From Aureitalea marina (lineage in GTDB: Bacteria; Bacteroidota; Bacteroidia; Flavobacteriales; Flavobacteriaceae), in assembly GCF_002943755.1 (NCBI RefSeq), contig NZ_MQUB01000001.1, forward strand, positions 2,831,653-2,895,652: a DNA stretch of 64,000 bases, in the 5' to 3' direction. Positions 27,942-37,679 of the stretch are shown in pieces (the stretch's first letter is position 1; each line of letters starts with the position of its first letter). A program made the translations under genes and the position numbers. The notes below the pieces were generated by a model, which was not told where the DNA came from, made no database searches, and worked only from the letters and a program-made list of their open reading frames with translations.

Positions 27942-28160
27942 TCAATTTTTCCCAAAAGCCTTTTTAAGTTCCTTATAAATGGCCCAAAGCAGGAACAACC
28001 ATACTAACCATGCCAGTATACTCAATATTTGCCAAAGCAAGGGGTACACATGATCTTGCTGAAAACTGTCAGCTGTTATAGAATACCCTTTAATTGCCCA
28101 GAAGAAAGCGCCAACATACTTAATGGCTTTGAATTGCTCGTGATAATATTTACCGTACAT
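27942..28160 (-). CDS. small one-helix membrane protein
   Basis: 72 residues with an ATG start. The N-terminal half is soluble (YGKYYHEQFKAIKYVGAF) and the C-terminal half holds one long hydrophobic helix (LWQILSILAWLVWLFLLWAIY) and a Lys-rich end. No family recognised; coding status is supported only by length, start and composition. Confidence 0.45.
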   Translation of the reverse strand: MYGKYYHEQFKAIKYVGAFFWAIKGYSITADSFQQDHVYPLLWQILSILAWLVWLFLLWAIYKELKKAFGKN

Positions 28161-28390
28161 GAAGTTGGATTTAGTTGGATGCTATGCAATAAAGGATCGG
28201 TCCAATAATTGTGGCTTTCTCATTAAATTTTGGTATTTCTGTCAATCGCTGGAAATGAACTCTGCTAAAACTGAATTGGAAGTCCTACACCAACAATTCC
28301 GCACGTCCTGATAAACTCTTCTCTGGTCATGAGTGTTCAATTTAAGAAAAGATGGTGGGGTTTTTTATACGGGCGGTTGTCAAAGGACAC

Positions 28391-28828
28391 CTACAGGTAA
28401 TTGAAGTATAGCTCAATTAAAACACCTAGGATAACACTCAATATAGCTGCTGTACGAGACAAACGCTTTAATTGAAAGGTGTTGGCAAAAGCGAACCACA
28501 GACAGAATAACCCACAGACGGATAAAATGATGGTTCCGTACAAGGGCACTATGCTGTTGAATAGACCTATTTGATCAAATAGCGGATCTAGCAGAGCGGT
28601 AAACCCAAAAAGGGCTAAGGCGAAATTTGTTTTTTTGTCCCCGATAAAGAGGTAATACCCTGCAAAAAGGAGCTCCAAACTTATGGCTAAAGGGCCGAAT
28701 TGGTTGTAGTACGCTCTTTTGAAATAATCTCCAAACCCTTGAGGGAATTCAATCCTCAAAAAAAAGGCAACACTTAAAGCAACCCCGACGAGTAACAGTA
28801 ATAATGAAGTGATTTTTCTTTTTTTCAT
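28391..28828 (-). CDS. four-helix membrane protein
   Basis: 145 residues from the ATG at 28828, which precedes the first helix (ITSLLLLLVGVALSVAFFL). A start at 28864 would overlap the upstream gene and add 12 basic residues. Four helices are seen. No conserved catalytic motif. It follows an NTF2-like lipoprotein gene on the same strand with at most 25 bases between, so they form an operon. Confidence 0.65.
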   Translation of the reverse strand: MKKRKITSLLLLLVGVALSVAFFLRIEFPQGFGDYFKRAYYNQFGPLAISLELLFAGYYLFIGDKKTNFALALFGFTALLDPLFDQIGLFNSIVPLYGTIILSVCGLFCLWFAFANTFQLKRLSRTAAILSVILGVLIELYFNYL

Positions 28829-28853
28829 AAGGTGTTTGGATTGTCCTCTCACC

Positions 28854-29426
28854 CTACTTTTCATTTTTATAAAGTTCGATGGCCTTCAAGTATTGCATCC
28901 CCATACTTTCGTTTTGACCATTTAAGAACCCACTTAATTTCGGGTGATTATTGTCGATCCAGTTGATGAGGTCCTCTCTGTTCTTTAACCAGAGTTCGTC
29001 ATTAAAGACCACATTGCTTCTTTCAATGTTTACAATTTTACCTCCGTCAAAATGGATGATGGCATTCCAGACCGTTGGCCCTTCATGCAATAGGCTGATT
29101 CGCTTATCGATCTTGGAGACCTGGGCCTTGACGGTTTGGTCTTCTTGCTCCATCTCCACGACGGTGTAAGTTGGGCCAAATACTTCGTCCCATTTCATCC
29201 ACTCTTCAATGTACTGCTTCTTTGAAAAGGTCTGCACATAGTCGTAATCCGTCTCTGCCGTTCGCAGGCTGTCGGTTAACAGCTCGCTCATTTTAGCAGA
29301 ATCTGAATCATTAAGGGCTTGGTAATAGTCATTGGCAATCTGAAGTTGGTCAACTTCCTCGGTAGCGGATTTGCAGGAGATCAGTCCGGTAGATAGGATC
29401 AAAAACGGGATTACAATATTACGCAT
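28854..29426 (-). CDS. SnoaL/NTF2-like lipoprotein
   Basis: 190 residues from the ATG at 29426. The lipoprotein signal ends in STGLISCKS (Cys19). The mature part begins IANDYYQALNDSDSAKMSELLTDSL, the classical NTF2-fold helix of SnoaL-like proteins, and continues with WNAIIHFDGGKIVNIERSNVVFND. Probably an envelope ligand-binding domain. First gene of a two-gene unit with the membrane protein downstream. Confidence 0.75.
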   Translation of the reverse strand: MRNIVIPFLILSTGLISCKSATEEVDQLQIANDYYQALNDSDSAKMSELLTDSLRTAETDYDYVQTFSKKQYIEEWMKWDEVFGPTYTVVEMEQEDQTVKAQVSKIDKRISLLHEGPTVWNAIIHFDGGKIVNIERSNVVFNDELWLKNREDLINWIDNNHPKLSGFLNGQNESMGMQYLKAIELYKNEK

Positions 29427-29513
29427 TGGATTTTTTGGCAAAAGGCTATGTTACATCAGTTGTAGAGAAGATAACACACTATACTATCAGTAAGCAATAT
29501 ACTTGTTTAAATA

Positions 29514-29545
29514 CAAAAGCGGTTTGAGGAAGTTCCCAAACCGCT
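29514..29545 (-). terminator. rho-independent terminator (minus strand)
   Basis: Stem AGCGGTTT/AAACCGCT (29518-29525 and 29538-29545) with an inner GGA/TCC pairing. On the minus strand it runs into TTTTGTATTT. A close relative occurs at 57832-57859. Confidence 0.6.
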
Positions 29546-29607
29546 ATAGCTTATCTACCGTCTTAGTATACGTTCAATCGGCACTTCCAACCATTGGCTT
29601 ACGTATC

Positions 29608-29745
29608 CTAGTTATTCCAATCCATAAAAACCATACCATTTGTCCAAGCCCAAATACCTCCGTAAATAATGAAGGCAAGGATATAAATAAGCCCCTCAAG
29701 AATGGCACAAGCTCCACCTATATCTTATAATTTTTTTTCATTCAT
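29608..29745 (-). pseudogene. remnant of a DUF4386-like membrane protein
   Basis: From the ATG at 29745 the frame reads MNEKKL, then a stop at codon 7, then DIGGACAILEGLIYILAFIIYG and GGIWAWTNGMVFMDWNN to a stop at 29608. The pattern is the first helix of DUF4386-type membrane proteins with a nonsense codon where an aromatic residue is expected and everything after the first helix lost. It lies between the terminator at 29.5 kb and a CAATGGCTAGTTAAC-like repeat near 29,820. Confidence 0.55.
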
Positions 29746-29948
29746 ATTTTCTGATCTATTAGGTGGAAGACGATTCAAAATATGTTTTGTAACCTGATTC
29801 TGTCAGATGTTAACTAGCCATTGTTCTTATTCGGTATTGGCGTAGTTTTATTTTTCTGCTTTAGTTGGATTAGTTGTGAAGATGTAGGCAAATACTATCA
29901 CAAGAATCTAGGACACTAGGGTAAGCGAAATAAAAATTTCCAAATGCG

Positions 29949-31004
29949 CTATTTGGCATATTTATCATTGTGAACGGTGGAGTTTAATTTCTTTAATAAT
30001 TCGGGATTAGAAGGCCTTATTTCTTCAGAATTAATAATTCTACCTGCTTGATCTAATAGAATAAATCGTGGTAAAGCACCAATGTCATAAAATTTTACAA
30101 AATCTGAATCTGCGCCAGAATAAAGCTGTATTCCTTCCATAGAATTCTTAGTGACGTACCTCTTCCACTTGTCAAATTCGCTATCCGTGCTTACGGAAAT
30201 AATTTGAAAGTCATCATTATCAGAAAAATAATCGTCTAACTGTTCCAAATAAGTATGCTCTACTTTACAAGGTTTACACCAGGTAGCCCAGACATCTATG
30301 TAAATATATTTTCCTTTAAAATCTCTCAAGGACTTTTCGCGATTGTTTACGTCTTTGAAAAAGAAGTTATTTCCAATTTCACCAATTAGTGATTGCTTGT
30401 ATTGGTGTTTGATGTTCTTTTGTATTAGAATTTCAGCGAACTTGTTGAATTTTCGGTCGACATAAGTACTCAGGCTATCAACTATATCGAGTGCTTTCCC
30501 TTTCTCATGTATTAATTTACTCCTTTCATCAATTGATATTTCTAAATCCTCTTGTTCTATTCCATTGCGAACCATTTCGGATAATTGGTTTTGATGTTTT
30601 TTGGAATAGGCCAAGAAATTATTGGGTAATTTAAAGTTGCCAGAATAACTTATTGACTCGAAAAGTTGATTTTCATCAATTGATAGAGATATTTTACTAT
30701 TTGGGGAGATTAATAATTCTCCCATTTCTCCTTGGTTGCCAGATATAAACGAATAAATCTGATAGCGTTTTGTCTGGAGGATATTCAAGGTGTCAATCAC
30801 CGAATTTGATTCTGTGAATCGAATAATCGATTTTACCTCCCAGGATTCATCTTTATCGTAGATAATTAAGCTGTCTAAAAATTGCTGGTTGGCAATATTT
30901 ACCTCTAGAACAGAAAAAGGATTTTCTCTTTCCTCTTCACAACCTAAAATCAAGGTCGATAACAGAAATATAAAAAGTGATGTTTTTAAAACGTTAGTGA
31001 GCAT
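29949..31004 (-). CDS. thioredoxin-like (TlpA/AhpC-TSA type) lipoprotein
   Basis: 351 residues from the ATG at 31004; the open frame reaches 31070, but that extension runs into the repeat at 31.05 kb and lacks a signal. Lipoprotein signal FIFLLSTLILGCEE (Cys21). The N-terminal half is the variable beta/helical region of Bacteroidota TlpA-like proteins. The C-terminal thioredoxin domain (about 215-350) has VWATWCKPCKVEH with the CxPC redox pair and DIGALPRFILLD with the cis-Pro. It is a membrane-attached disulfide reductase or resolvase; partner unknown. Confidence 0.88.
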   Translation of the reverse strand: MLTNVLKTSLFIFLLSTLILGCEEERENPFSVLEVNIANQQFLDSLIIYDKDESWEVKSIIRFTESNSVIDTLNILQTKRYQIYSFISGNQGEMGELLISPNSKISLSIDENQLFESISYSGNFKLPNNFLAYSKKHQNQLSEMVRNGIEQEDLEISIDERSKLIHEKGKALDIVDSLSTYVDRKFNKFAEILIQKNIKHQYKQSLIGEIGNNFFFKDVNNREKSLRDFKGKYIYIDVWATWCKPCKVEHTYLEQLDDYFSDNDDFQIISVSTDSEFDKWKRYVTKNSMEGIQLYSGADSDFVKFYDIGALPRFILLDQAGRIINSEEIRPSNPELLKKLNSTVHNDKYAK

Positions 31005-31046
31005 GATTACTACTGTTTTATTGCTTATGAGGCGTTGGAACTCTAT

Positions 31047-31082
31047 GGTTAGGCCAGCTATGCCTTGCATACATTGTTAGCC
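31047..31082 (-). repeat. attC-like site, weak
   Basis: On the minus strand GGCTAACAATG...GCATAGCTGG lies upstream of the thioredoxin-like gene. It has the RYYYAAC-like left box and inner GCATAGC box of the better sites downstream, but no clear GTTRRRY right box. Placed here by similarity only. Confidence 0.3.
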
Positions 31083-31207
31083 ACTGTTTTTATTGGTTTT
31101 TGAAATGCAACATGATATTCATTATTTCAACATTTGTAGCTTCAATTACGTCATACAAGTTAGGAGTGCCTTTAGAATTAATTAATGGGTTAATCTCTGG
31201 CGCCGGC

Positions 31208-32325
31208 TTAATCGTCATCCAGAAGGGTAACTAACTCAATTTTTTCCTGTTTTCCTCGAAGACTAATGTTGCCAATAGACTTGACTTTTTTATCCAAAAA
31301 ATTGAGATCTATGAGTGATATTAAATTTCTGGATACCAGAAGATCAGTCTTCATTTCATTGCAAAGTGATTGAATCCGCGATGCGGTATTTAAAACATCT
31401 CCAGAGTACACAATTTCTCTTTTTACTATTCCCATTTCACCTGTAATTACAGGTCCAAAATGTAATCCAGCTTTAAACACAGGCTGTGTTCCGTAGGTGT
31501 CATTAAAGTAATCCGATTTATCTTTCAGTAGCCCTGTCATTTTATAATAGCAGCTGATACAATTGGCCCTGTTGACACCATTTTTTGTTATCCAACTTAT
31601 CACGATTTCATCACCAACATATTGATAAATTTCTCCGTGGGCAGATAGTATTCCTGGTGTTGCAATACTAAATGTGTCATTTAAAAAATTAAAATACCGC
31701 TCCTCCCCGAGCTCTTCAGCAATTGTTGTGGATGATTTTAAATCCATAAACATGAAGACACGCTCTTCACGTTTTGGCCTAAAGTATTTTCCTTTTAAAA
31801 AATTGACAAAGGTTATTGGTCCAAATTTATCTCTAATAAATAGAGATAAAATGGTTAAAAACGTAATGACGAACCAAAATATATAATTGGATAGTAGTGT
31901 TAAATTAAGCGTGTTCTCCAGGACTGTTTTTACTACACTGTTATCAACTAATTCACTGGAATTATTGACTATTTTCCACATGTAATCCAATGGATAGAAT
32001 ATAAAAAAACTAAAGAGTAGAAGAGTAAAATAAAAAACATAGCCTTTAGATAGGCCATTTTTCTGAGCCATCGTTCCCATATAAAAACTAAACTGGATCC
32101 AACAATTAATCCTGCAGGAACAATTATTACCAAGCTAGCCAAAATACCATCACTGAATTTTAATGTGTGTTCTTGACCTTCCGTATGAATTATGCTGGCA
32201 TAGGTCTCAAAAAAGCGAAATAATGATATTAATGACCAAACTAAGGTTATCCATAGAACGGTTATTATTTTACCTCTAATCCTGTAATGAGAGAATTTTT
32301 GTCTTAGGCTTGGAAATAAATTCAT
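31208..32325 (-). pseudogene. class III adenylate/guanylate cyclase with membrane N-terminus, frameshifted
   Basis: The N-terminal part (ATG at 32325) has three helices and ends at a stop at 31969. The rest of the protein is in another frame down to 31208: a fourth helix (YIFWFVITFLTILSLFIRD) and a cyclase domain with MDLKSSTTIAEELG (metal-binding Asp), YQYVGDEIVISW (second Asp), and YSGDVLNTASRIQSL. The two frames overlap at a T7 run on the minus strand (A7 at 32003-32009), where a one-base change rejoins them into about 370 residues. It would make a cyclic nucleotide. Confidence 0.8.
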
Positions 32326-32464
32326 TAATGTTACTGCTTACTATAATAAATAAATTGCCAGTCCATAATATATTGATTTTAAGACGATTTTTACGGTATT
32401 ATTCTATTGTTTGATGCTGCTCTTTAATTAATTACAGTCAGCGATATTTTCTAACCCTTGAATT

Positions 32465-32653
32465 CTAGGGTTCTTTTAATTCAGTATTGTTTCTGTTATT
32501 TAAGTTGATTAGCGTAATAATGTATATCACTACGATTGCAAATGGAATAGCTAAAAACCTGAATTCGGGCAGGAGATACCAAAGGGTCAAAACTGAAACG
32601 ATCCTTATCAATGAGTGAAAAGTTCCACCCAGAAGTTTTATGATCCATGAAAA
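32465..32653 (-). pseudogene. C-terminal remnant of a small membrane protein
   Basis: An open stretch without a start codon reads WIIKLLGGTFHSLIRIVSVLT then LWYLLPEFRFLAIPFAIVVIYI and ends NNTELKEP. The two hydrophobic helices and hydrophilic tail look like the end of a membrane protein; a stop precedes it and no ATG is available. Confidence 0.4.
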
Positions 32654-32687
32654 TTACAACCACATAAACCGGTTAGAATTCTTACAG

Positions 32688-32965
32688 TCATTGGAAGGGA
32701 AGAATAGTCAGCTCGGAAAAATGGGACTGCAATTGAATAAACGAGAATTGCTTAAAAGTAAAAAGAAAAAGAGTGTCGTATTCGTTTTTTGGTCTGCTTT
32801 TATTTAGGAAATTTTCACCCTTAAATTTTGAAATAAATAGGCCCAGATAAACAATACCAACCGTTCCGATAAAATTTCACCAAACTTTTATAAGGTCTCA
32901 AATGATTCCGTTAAATCCGATAAGAGTACAAATAATCAAACTAGCTAATGGAGTTGCAAGAAATT
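32688..32965 (-). pseudogene. degraded membrane-protein remnant
   Basis: Two frames carry protein-like segments in succession on the minus strand: FLATPLASLIICTLIGFNGII (to a stop at 32898) and then NFIGTVGIVYLGLFISKFKG with a Lys/Asn-rich tail to 32688. This is compatible with one small membrane protein broken by an indel. With the previous remnant it accounts for most of the 700-base stretch (32326-33022) that has no intact gene. Confidence 0.3.
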
Positions 32966-33022
32966 TTTGATTGATTCAATTCATTGCTGTTCAAGGGTGC
33001 TGCTCTTTATTTTCGCCCTGCT

Positions 33023-33964
33023 TTATTTCTCTATCCATTTAATGGAAGTTTCCGACATTTTTTTGTAATCATGTCCTGTGTTTTTAACGGTATCAATTGC
33101 CCAATTGAATACCCAGTTTTTTTGCTCACTAAGCTTCTTGTTTGTTATAAAAAAATTAGTTCCCCGTTCAAGTCTGTGCACTCCCTGTTCCATTGCCAAT
33201 TCAGTTGTTCTAAAAGTTCCTAAACTTGGGTCATTGTCCTGTTCGCCTAATAGAATAATCAATCTCTTTTTGTGTCCTGCTTTGACGTGGGTGTCTAGTT
33301 TGATGTCCACTTTTTTCAATCCATAAGGAAATGCCAAATTTTCTTCAGGCAGGGTGTAAAATCCGGCATTTGCGGCAATGGCTGTTCCTATCCGTGATTC
33401 CGGCATTAACATTACCATCCGATGAACAAATTGTCCGCCAGCAGAATGTCCAAAAATGTCATACTGTTCGTTAGTGATTTTGTTAACTGATTTAATATGG
33501 TCAAAAATGTTCTCAACTACTGTGTATGCCCATTCGCTTTTTGGATTTTTACTTCCAAAAAAGGTAAATAAATTGCCCTCCTGATAGTCGTTCGTTGTGT
33601 AAGTTGAGAACTTATTTTCGAATTCAGGCGCAACTATTAGAAGGTTGTTTTCATCAGCTAGCTCAACCCAAGTGTTTAGATAGTCATATGCATTTCGTCC
33701 ACCCCCGTGCATAACGAAAACTATTTTGTCTTTTTCATTCCAACTTTCAGGTTTATAAGTCCATACCTTAATTGATTTTCTCTCACTATTTTTATAAGCG
33801 TATATAACAAAAGAGTCTATTCCATTGTTTGTTTTTTTAATTTCTGTTATTTCAGGTCCTTTTGGAAGCACATAGAGGTATATGTAAGCTGCGGCTGAAA
33901 TAAATATGAGAATAGAGAAAGTATATAGAAATCCCTTTTTTAATGTCCTAAAAACTTTGTTCAT
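33023..33964 (-). CDS. membrane-anchored alpha/beta hydrolase (esterase/PHB-depolymerase-like)
   Basis: 313 residues. One N-terminal helix (FLYTFSILIFISAAAYIYLYV) anchors it. The hydrolase core has KIVFVMHGGGRNAYDYL (oxyanion region), nucleophile elbow FGHSAGGQ, Asp candidate GEQDNDPS and His in KNTGHDYKKM. It resembles poly(3-hydroxybutyrate) depolymerase-type esterases; substrate unknown. A repeat with an attC-like right box (GTTAGGGTT) lies about 30 bases upstream of its start, consistent with a cassette-borne gene. Confidence 0.85.
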   Translation of the reverse strand: MNKVFRTLKKGFLYTFSILIFISAAAYIYLYVLPKGPEITEIKKTNNGIDSFVIYAYKNSERKSIKVWTYKPESWNEKDKIVFVMHGGGRNAYDYLNTWVELADENNLLIVAPEFENKFSTYTTNDYQEGNLFTFFGSKNPKSEWAYTVVENIFDHIKSVNKITNEQYDIFGHSAGGQFVHRMVMLMPESRIGTAIAANAGFYTLPEENLAFPYGLKKVDIKLDTHVKAGHKKRLIILLGEQDNDPSLGTFRTTELAMEQGVHRLERGTNFFITNKKLSEQKNWVFNWAIDTVKNTGHDYKKMSETSIKWIEK

Positions 33965-33992
33965 TTTTAATCTTGAAATTTAGGTTCAATTT

Positions 33993-34079
33993 AACCCTAA
34001 CGGCCCTGGCTATGATTTCGCATTGATACGAGCGAAGCGAACTGCCTTAGGCAAATATAGTCACGCAAGCTTTTCGTTA
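33993..34079 (-). repeat. attC-like site between hydrolase genes
   Basis: On the plus strand AACCCTAACGGCCCTGGCTA then TGATTTCG, continuing with GAGCGAAGCGAACTG and ending at the stop of the esterase gene. It shares the AACGG..TGGCTATGATTTCG box with the sites at 45.5, 56.1 and 61.1 kb. The left RYYYAAC box is poor (GAATAACG). Confidence 0.5.
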
Positions 34080-35318
34080 TTCTTTATTTAGAGCTTCAAT
34101 TCGCTCTTTGTAGTAATCGTCACCACTTATTTCATAGGCCTGGTTTAAATATTTCAAGGCATTCTCTTTGTCGTTTTGAGATTCGTAATACTCAGCCATC
34201 GAGTCATACGTATTTGCACTTGTTGGATTGTACTTAATATTCATTTCAAAAAACATGAACGCCTTCTCCGGTTGTCCCATTTGCATATTCATGTAGCCAT
34301 AGCCATTTAACATTTCGTCTATCATGGGTGCAGTGGGGACACCAAAATGCTGGGTATAGATTTGTTCCTGCTCCTTCAATAGCTCAACCAATTCTTCTAC
34401 TGTCGTTTCTGGGTTATTATACTTTTGAGGGGATTTAAACTGGTACCACTTAAAAAGAAAGACCAATCCATCTCTCATCGTAGGGAGCGGGACGGTACCA
34501 TGCAGATCTTCAGGATAAACCTTCCAGGAGAAATTTAGTCCACTCTGTTTTTGAGATTCGGCAAAAGTTGAAAAGTCGATGATGGAACGGGCAAACAAGG
34601 TAAACTCTGAAGAGTCGTCCATGATATTCTCCATGGTTATATCTTCATCCCACATATGTAGCTGCTCTGCTGCTAAAGAAACGAAAAGGGATTTGCCTTT
34701 GTAACTTTCTGAACTCAGCTTTTCTTTTGCCTCCATCAACAATTTTTGGTCATCCCAATCCAAACTTGGGTCTATGGCTATATAATTTTGAAAGAGATGT
34801 TGATGATTGACCAACATATGAACAGTAAACAAACCGGCATAAGAATGGCCAATCAAAGTTCGGTAAGAAGTGGCGGGATATTTACTGTCTATGTATGGGA
34901 TTAGTTCTTTTTCGATGAATTGGGTAAAGTTTTCGGCGCCGCCAGTATCTTGATCCATAGCCTGTCCGCGCCTCATTTTTATCTGTGAAGTAGTTAAGTC
35001 CCGCACTCTGTTGGTTCTGTTGGAAACCCCAACCAGGATCATATGAGGCAGATAATGTCCCCAATAATTATCATAAACTGCTTCTAAATTTTCTTTCAAT
35101 GAAAATCCATCCAGCAAATAGACGACAGGATATTTTTCAGTACCATCTGGGTTGTAATTGTCTGGGTATTTAACCCAAAACTCACGAGATTCTTTCAGTA
35201 CTTCAGAATATACGCTATCAATAATTTCCGTTTCAATTTCATTAGTTTGGGCTCTAATTACTTGAAGGGAAGACAAGAATGATCCAATTGTCAGGAGGAG
35301 GAAGAGGTGTTTTTTCAT
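34077..35318 (-). CDS. secreted esterase D-like alpha/beta hydrolase with C-terminal TPR
   Basis: 413 residues from the ATG at 35318, which opens into a signal peptide (MKKHLFLLLTIGSFLSSLQV). Esterase-family features: REFWVKYPDNY, PVVYLLDGFS (oxyanion), the nucleophile elbow GHSYAG (usually GHSFGG, so the last Gly pair is changed to Ala-Gly), DPSLDWDD, and HGTVPLPTMRDGL with the catalytic His. Two TPR units occupy the last 80 residues. Resembles siderophore or carboxyl esterases. An attC-like site follows its stop. Confidence 0.85.
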   Translation of the reverse strand: MKKHLFLLLTIGSFLSSLQVIRAQTNEIETEIIDSVYSEVLKESREFWVKYPDNYNPDGTEKYPVVYLLDGFSLKENLEAVYDNYWGHYLPHMILVGVSNRTNRVRDLTTSQIKMRRGQAMDQDTGGAENFTQFIEKELIPYIDSKYPATSYRTLIGHSYAGLFTVHMLVNHQHLFQNYIAIDPSLDWDDQKLLMEAKEKLSSESYKGKSLFVSLAAEQLHMWDEDITMENIMDDSSEFTLFARSIIDFSTFAESQKQSGLNFSWKVYPEDLHGTVPLPTMRDGLVFLFKWYQFKSPQKYNNPETTVEELVELLKEQEQIYTQHFGVPTAPMIDEMLNGYGYMNMQMGQPEKAFMFFEMNIKYNPTSANTYDSMAEYYESQNDKENALKYLNQAYEISGDDYYKERIEALNKE

Positions 35319-35398
35319 TTGAGTTTTTCCGATGTTGTTTGTTACTATAGGGTTGCACTTTATCAATTATCAGGCCAGAACAAGACAGCTGCAATCAC

Positions 35399-37540
35399 CT
35401 AATCTTTCGGTTCGCCCAGGTAGCGGTCAAAGTATTCGATCAGCTTGCCAAACAGGTAGCGATCGTAATACCGCTCACGGCTCCATCCGTGGGTCGCTCC
35501 CGGTGCAAAGGCAAAGTCGAAATCCTTGCCCTGTTTAATGAGTTCTTCCGCTAACACGGCCGTCGTCTTAAATGGTACCACATGGTCCTGTATGCCGTGG
35601 ATGAACAGTAGTTTATCCTCCAGATTGGCTGCATAGTTGAGCGCTTTTCTTTCAAAGATCTCCGGGTGGGTCTGCGGTCGACGAACTATCGCAACGTCGT
35701 CCGTGCCAAAGAATACGGGGTCAACAGCTGCTGCTGCAGCAACACCCACCTGGAATAAGCCCGGCTTCTTTAGCAGCGAATAAACCGAGAGTGTGCCACC
35801 GTAACTGCTGCCCCAGATGCCGATGCGATCAGGGTCAACATAATCCAGAGACTCCATATAGGCAACAGCACTGGCATAATCCTCGATGTCCTGGTCGGCA
35901 AAGCCCAGCAGGAATTCTTCACGGAATGCCTGGCCATAACCGTTGCTACCGCGCGAATCCACCTGCACGATAATATATCCCTTCTTGACCAACAGCTGCT
36001 GTACCAGGCTGTAGTTACCTGCCCAGCGGTTCCTTGCCGTATTCGAATACACGGGCCCAAACAGCACAGGATACTTCTTGCCAGGCTGCATATTGGTGGG
36101 TTTAAGAATACGGGCATGGAGGGTGTAGTCATCGACAAGACTCGGGAAACTAACGTAATCCGCAGCTGTCCAAGATCGCTCCGTGAAGGCGGGCAGGGGG
36201 GAGTTGGTTATTCGGGTAGGGTCACCACCCTCGCTGCTTTGTACATAAAGCTCTGGGGGTGAAGTATCGCTGCTATGTATAAATACCAAGTGCCGGCCAT
36301 CCGGTGAGGGGTAGCCAACGTTGCGTCCTGCAAGGCGCGTCAGCTGCTCGGGCTCGCCACCGGACAATTTGAGGCGATACACATGTTGTTCGTATGGATT
36401 GACCCCATTACCTGCATAAAACAGAGCGTCACCGGCAATACTGGGAGAGGATAGCACATCGTAGGATGGATCTGTCAGGAGCTGCGGACGGTCTTTGGAC
36501 GGTGAGTTATCGATGGTATAAAGGCCGTAGCGATCACCTAGATCGCTTAAGAAAACGACCTCATTTCCATCCGGATGCCAAGTGGATCCAAAGGATGTGT
36601 ACATGCGGCTCTCTCGAACACCTCGCCAAATCTCTCGCAGTTGGCTTTCTCCGGGTGATAGGACGAACAACTTACGCTCAACTGCCGTGTCGGATGCGGT
36701 ATCGACCAGCAGCGCACCATCCGGTGACCAGTTGAAGTCGATGACCTGGTTGGCGTCTGGGTCTGGCAAGTCGAGGTAGGTAAGCTTACCGCTTTCTACA
36801 TCAAGCAGACCAACCCGGCGAATCTCGTTTGGATCGCCCGGGTAACCTCGGCGCACCTCGTTGGGATTGGTTTCGACGGCGAGGTAATCCGGGAACGGCA
36901 CCTTTCGCATCTCGCGTCGGTCAACCTCGTGAAAGGCGATTGTCTTGCCATCAGGGGACCATTTGTAGGTTGGCCCACTCCAGATGCCCGGGCCTATTTC
37001 ACGTTCCGGACGGCTGTATCGTCCCTTGGGTAGGCTGGAGAGACTGGCAATACCGATCTCGGTGAGCTGTCGATTCTTTTTGGAAGGGAAGTCAGCAAGC
37101 CACAAGTCACCATTCACTAAATACGCCGCTTGGTTACCGCTTGGAGATATCGACAGATGATGTGCGCCTGGCTGGACGGGCATAAACTGGAGATCGTCTC
37201 CTTGGGTCAGCGATGTCTGCCATAGGTCGTTCCCTCGCAGGCTGACAATTGTATTCGCATCGCTCCAGACCATGTCACGCACTGACCCAGATGCCGGATT
37301 GGAAATCAGGCGCAGCTGCTTCCCACCGCTTGTGGAAACCCAGAGGCCACGCCCGGGATTTCCCGGTTCACTCCAGGAAAAGGCGAAGTGCTCGCTGCTG
37401 GGAGCCCATACAGGCCTGGAAGGGGTAGTTCCCGTTAGTTTTGGTGAGGCGAAGAGGTCATCAAGAGTGAGCTCAGCTTGTTGTGCTGTTACTACCCGGG
37501 CATCACCATCAGTAAGCCTGTCACTACCCAAGTTTGCCAA
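35399..37540 (-). CDS. S9 family prolyl oligopeptidase/dipeptidyl peptidase, 5'-truncated and GC-rich
   Basis: 713 residues from a TTG at 37540. The frame stays open another 13 codons upstream (SHATDLF) without any ATG, GTG or signal peptide, so the natural N-terminus is missing. A beta-propeller of WD/TolB-like blades (FAFSWSEPGNPG, PTYKWSPDGKTIAFHEV, IDFNWSPDGAL, STWHPDGNEVVFLSD) precedes the peptidase domain with GIWGSSYGGTLS (Ser), GIQDHVVPF (Asp) and GATHGWSRERYY (His). Base composition is visibly GC-richer than both neighbours. A recent transfer from another lineage is likely; expression is doubtful. Confidence 0.85.
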   Translation of the reverse strand: MANLGSDRLTDGDARVVTAQQAELTLDDLFASPKLTGTTPSRPVWAPSSEHFAFSWSEPGNPGRGLWVSTSGGKQLRLISNPASGSVRDMVWSDANTIVSLRGNDLWQTSLTQGDDLQFMPVQPGAHHLSISPSGNQAAYLVNGDLWLADFPSKKNRQLTEIGIASLSSLPKGRYSRPEREIGPGIWSGPTYKWSPDGKTIAFHEVDRREMRKVPFPDYLAVETNPNEVRRGYPGDPNEIRRVGLLDVESGKLTYLDLPDPDANQVIDFNWSPDGALLVDTASDTAVERKLFVLSPGESQLREIWRGVRESRMYTSFGSTWHPDGNEVVFLSDLGDRYGLYTIDNSPSKDRPQLLTDPSYDVLSSPSIAGDALFYAGNGVNPYEQHVYRLKLSGGEPEQLTRLAGRNVGYPSPDGRHLVFIHSSDTSPPELYVQSSEGGDPTRITNSPLPAFTERSWTAADYVSFPSLVDDYTLHARILKPTNMQPGKKYPVLFGPVYSNTARNRWAGNYSLVQQLLVKKGYIIVQVDSRGSNGYGQAFREEFLLGFADQDIEDYASAVAYMESLDYVDPDRIGIWGSSYGGTLSVYSLLKKPGLFQVGVAAAAAVDPVFFGTDDVAIVRRPQTHPEIFERKALNYAANLEDKLLFIHGIQDHVVPFKTTAVLAEELIKQGKDFDFAFAPGATHGWSRERYYDRYLFGKLIEYFDRYLGEPKD

Positions 37541-37624
37541 AAAGAGATCTGTTGCATGTGATTGTTTTATGTTGTGTTTTCACTTGATCAGTTGTCCTTC
37601 CAACAACAACTCACTGACATGAGC

Positions 37625-37679
37625 AAAGTGAACTGGCACATCAACTCATCCGCAGAGTTATTCCGCTTATAAATCAACC
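37625..37679. repeat. partial attC-like sequence, copy of the 56.17 kb site
   Basis: Plus-strand GCAAAGTGAACTGGC, then CATCCGCAGAGTTATTCCG and AAATCAACC, aligns with 56165-56223 (GCGAAGTGAACTGGT, CATCCGCAGGATTATTCCG, AAATCGACC) at about 80 percent identity by eye. It separates the GC-rich S9 gene from the propeller-cyclase gene. Confidence 0.55.

Noticed and set aside
29503-29730. Plus-strand ORF of 75 codons
   Set aside because: It begins in a terminator hairpin and runs antisense to a recognisable DUF4386-like remnant.
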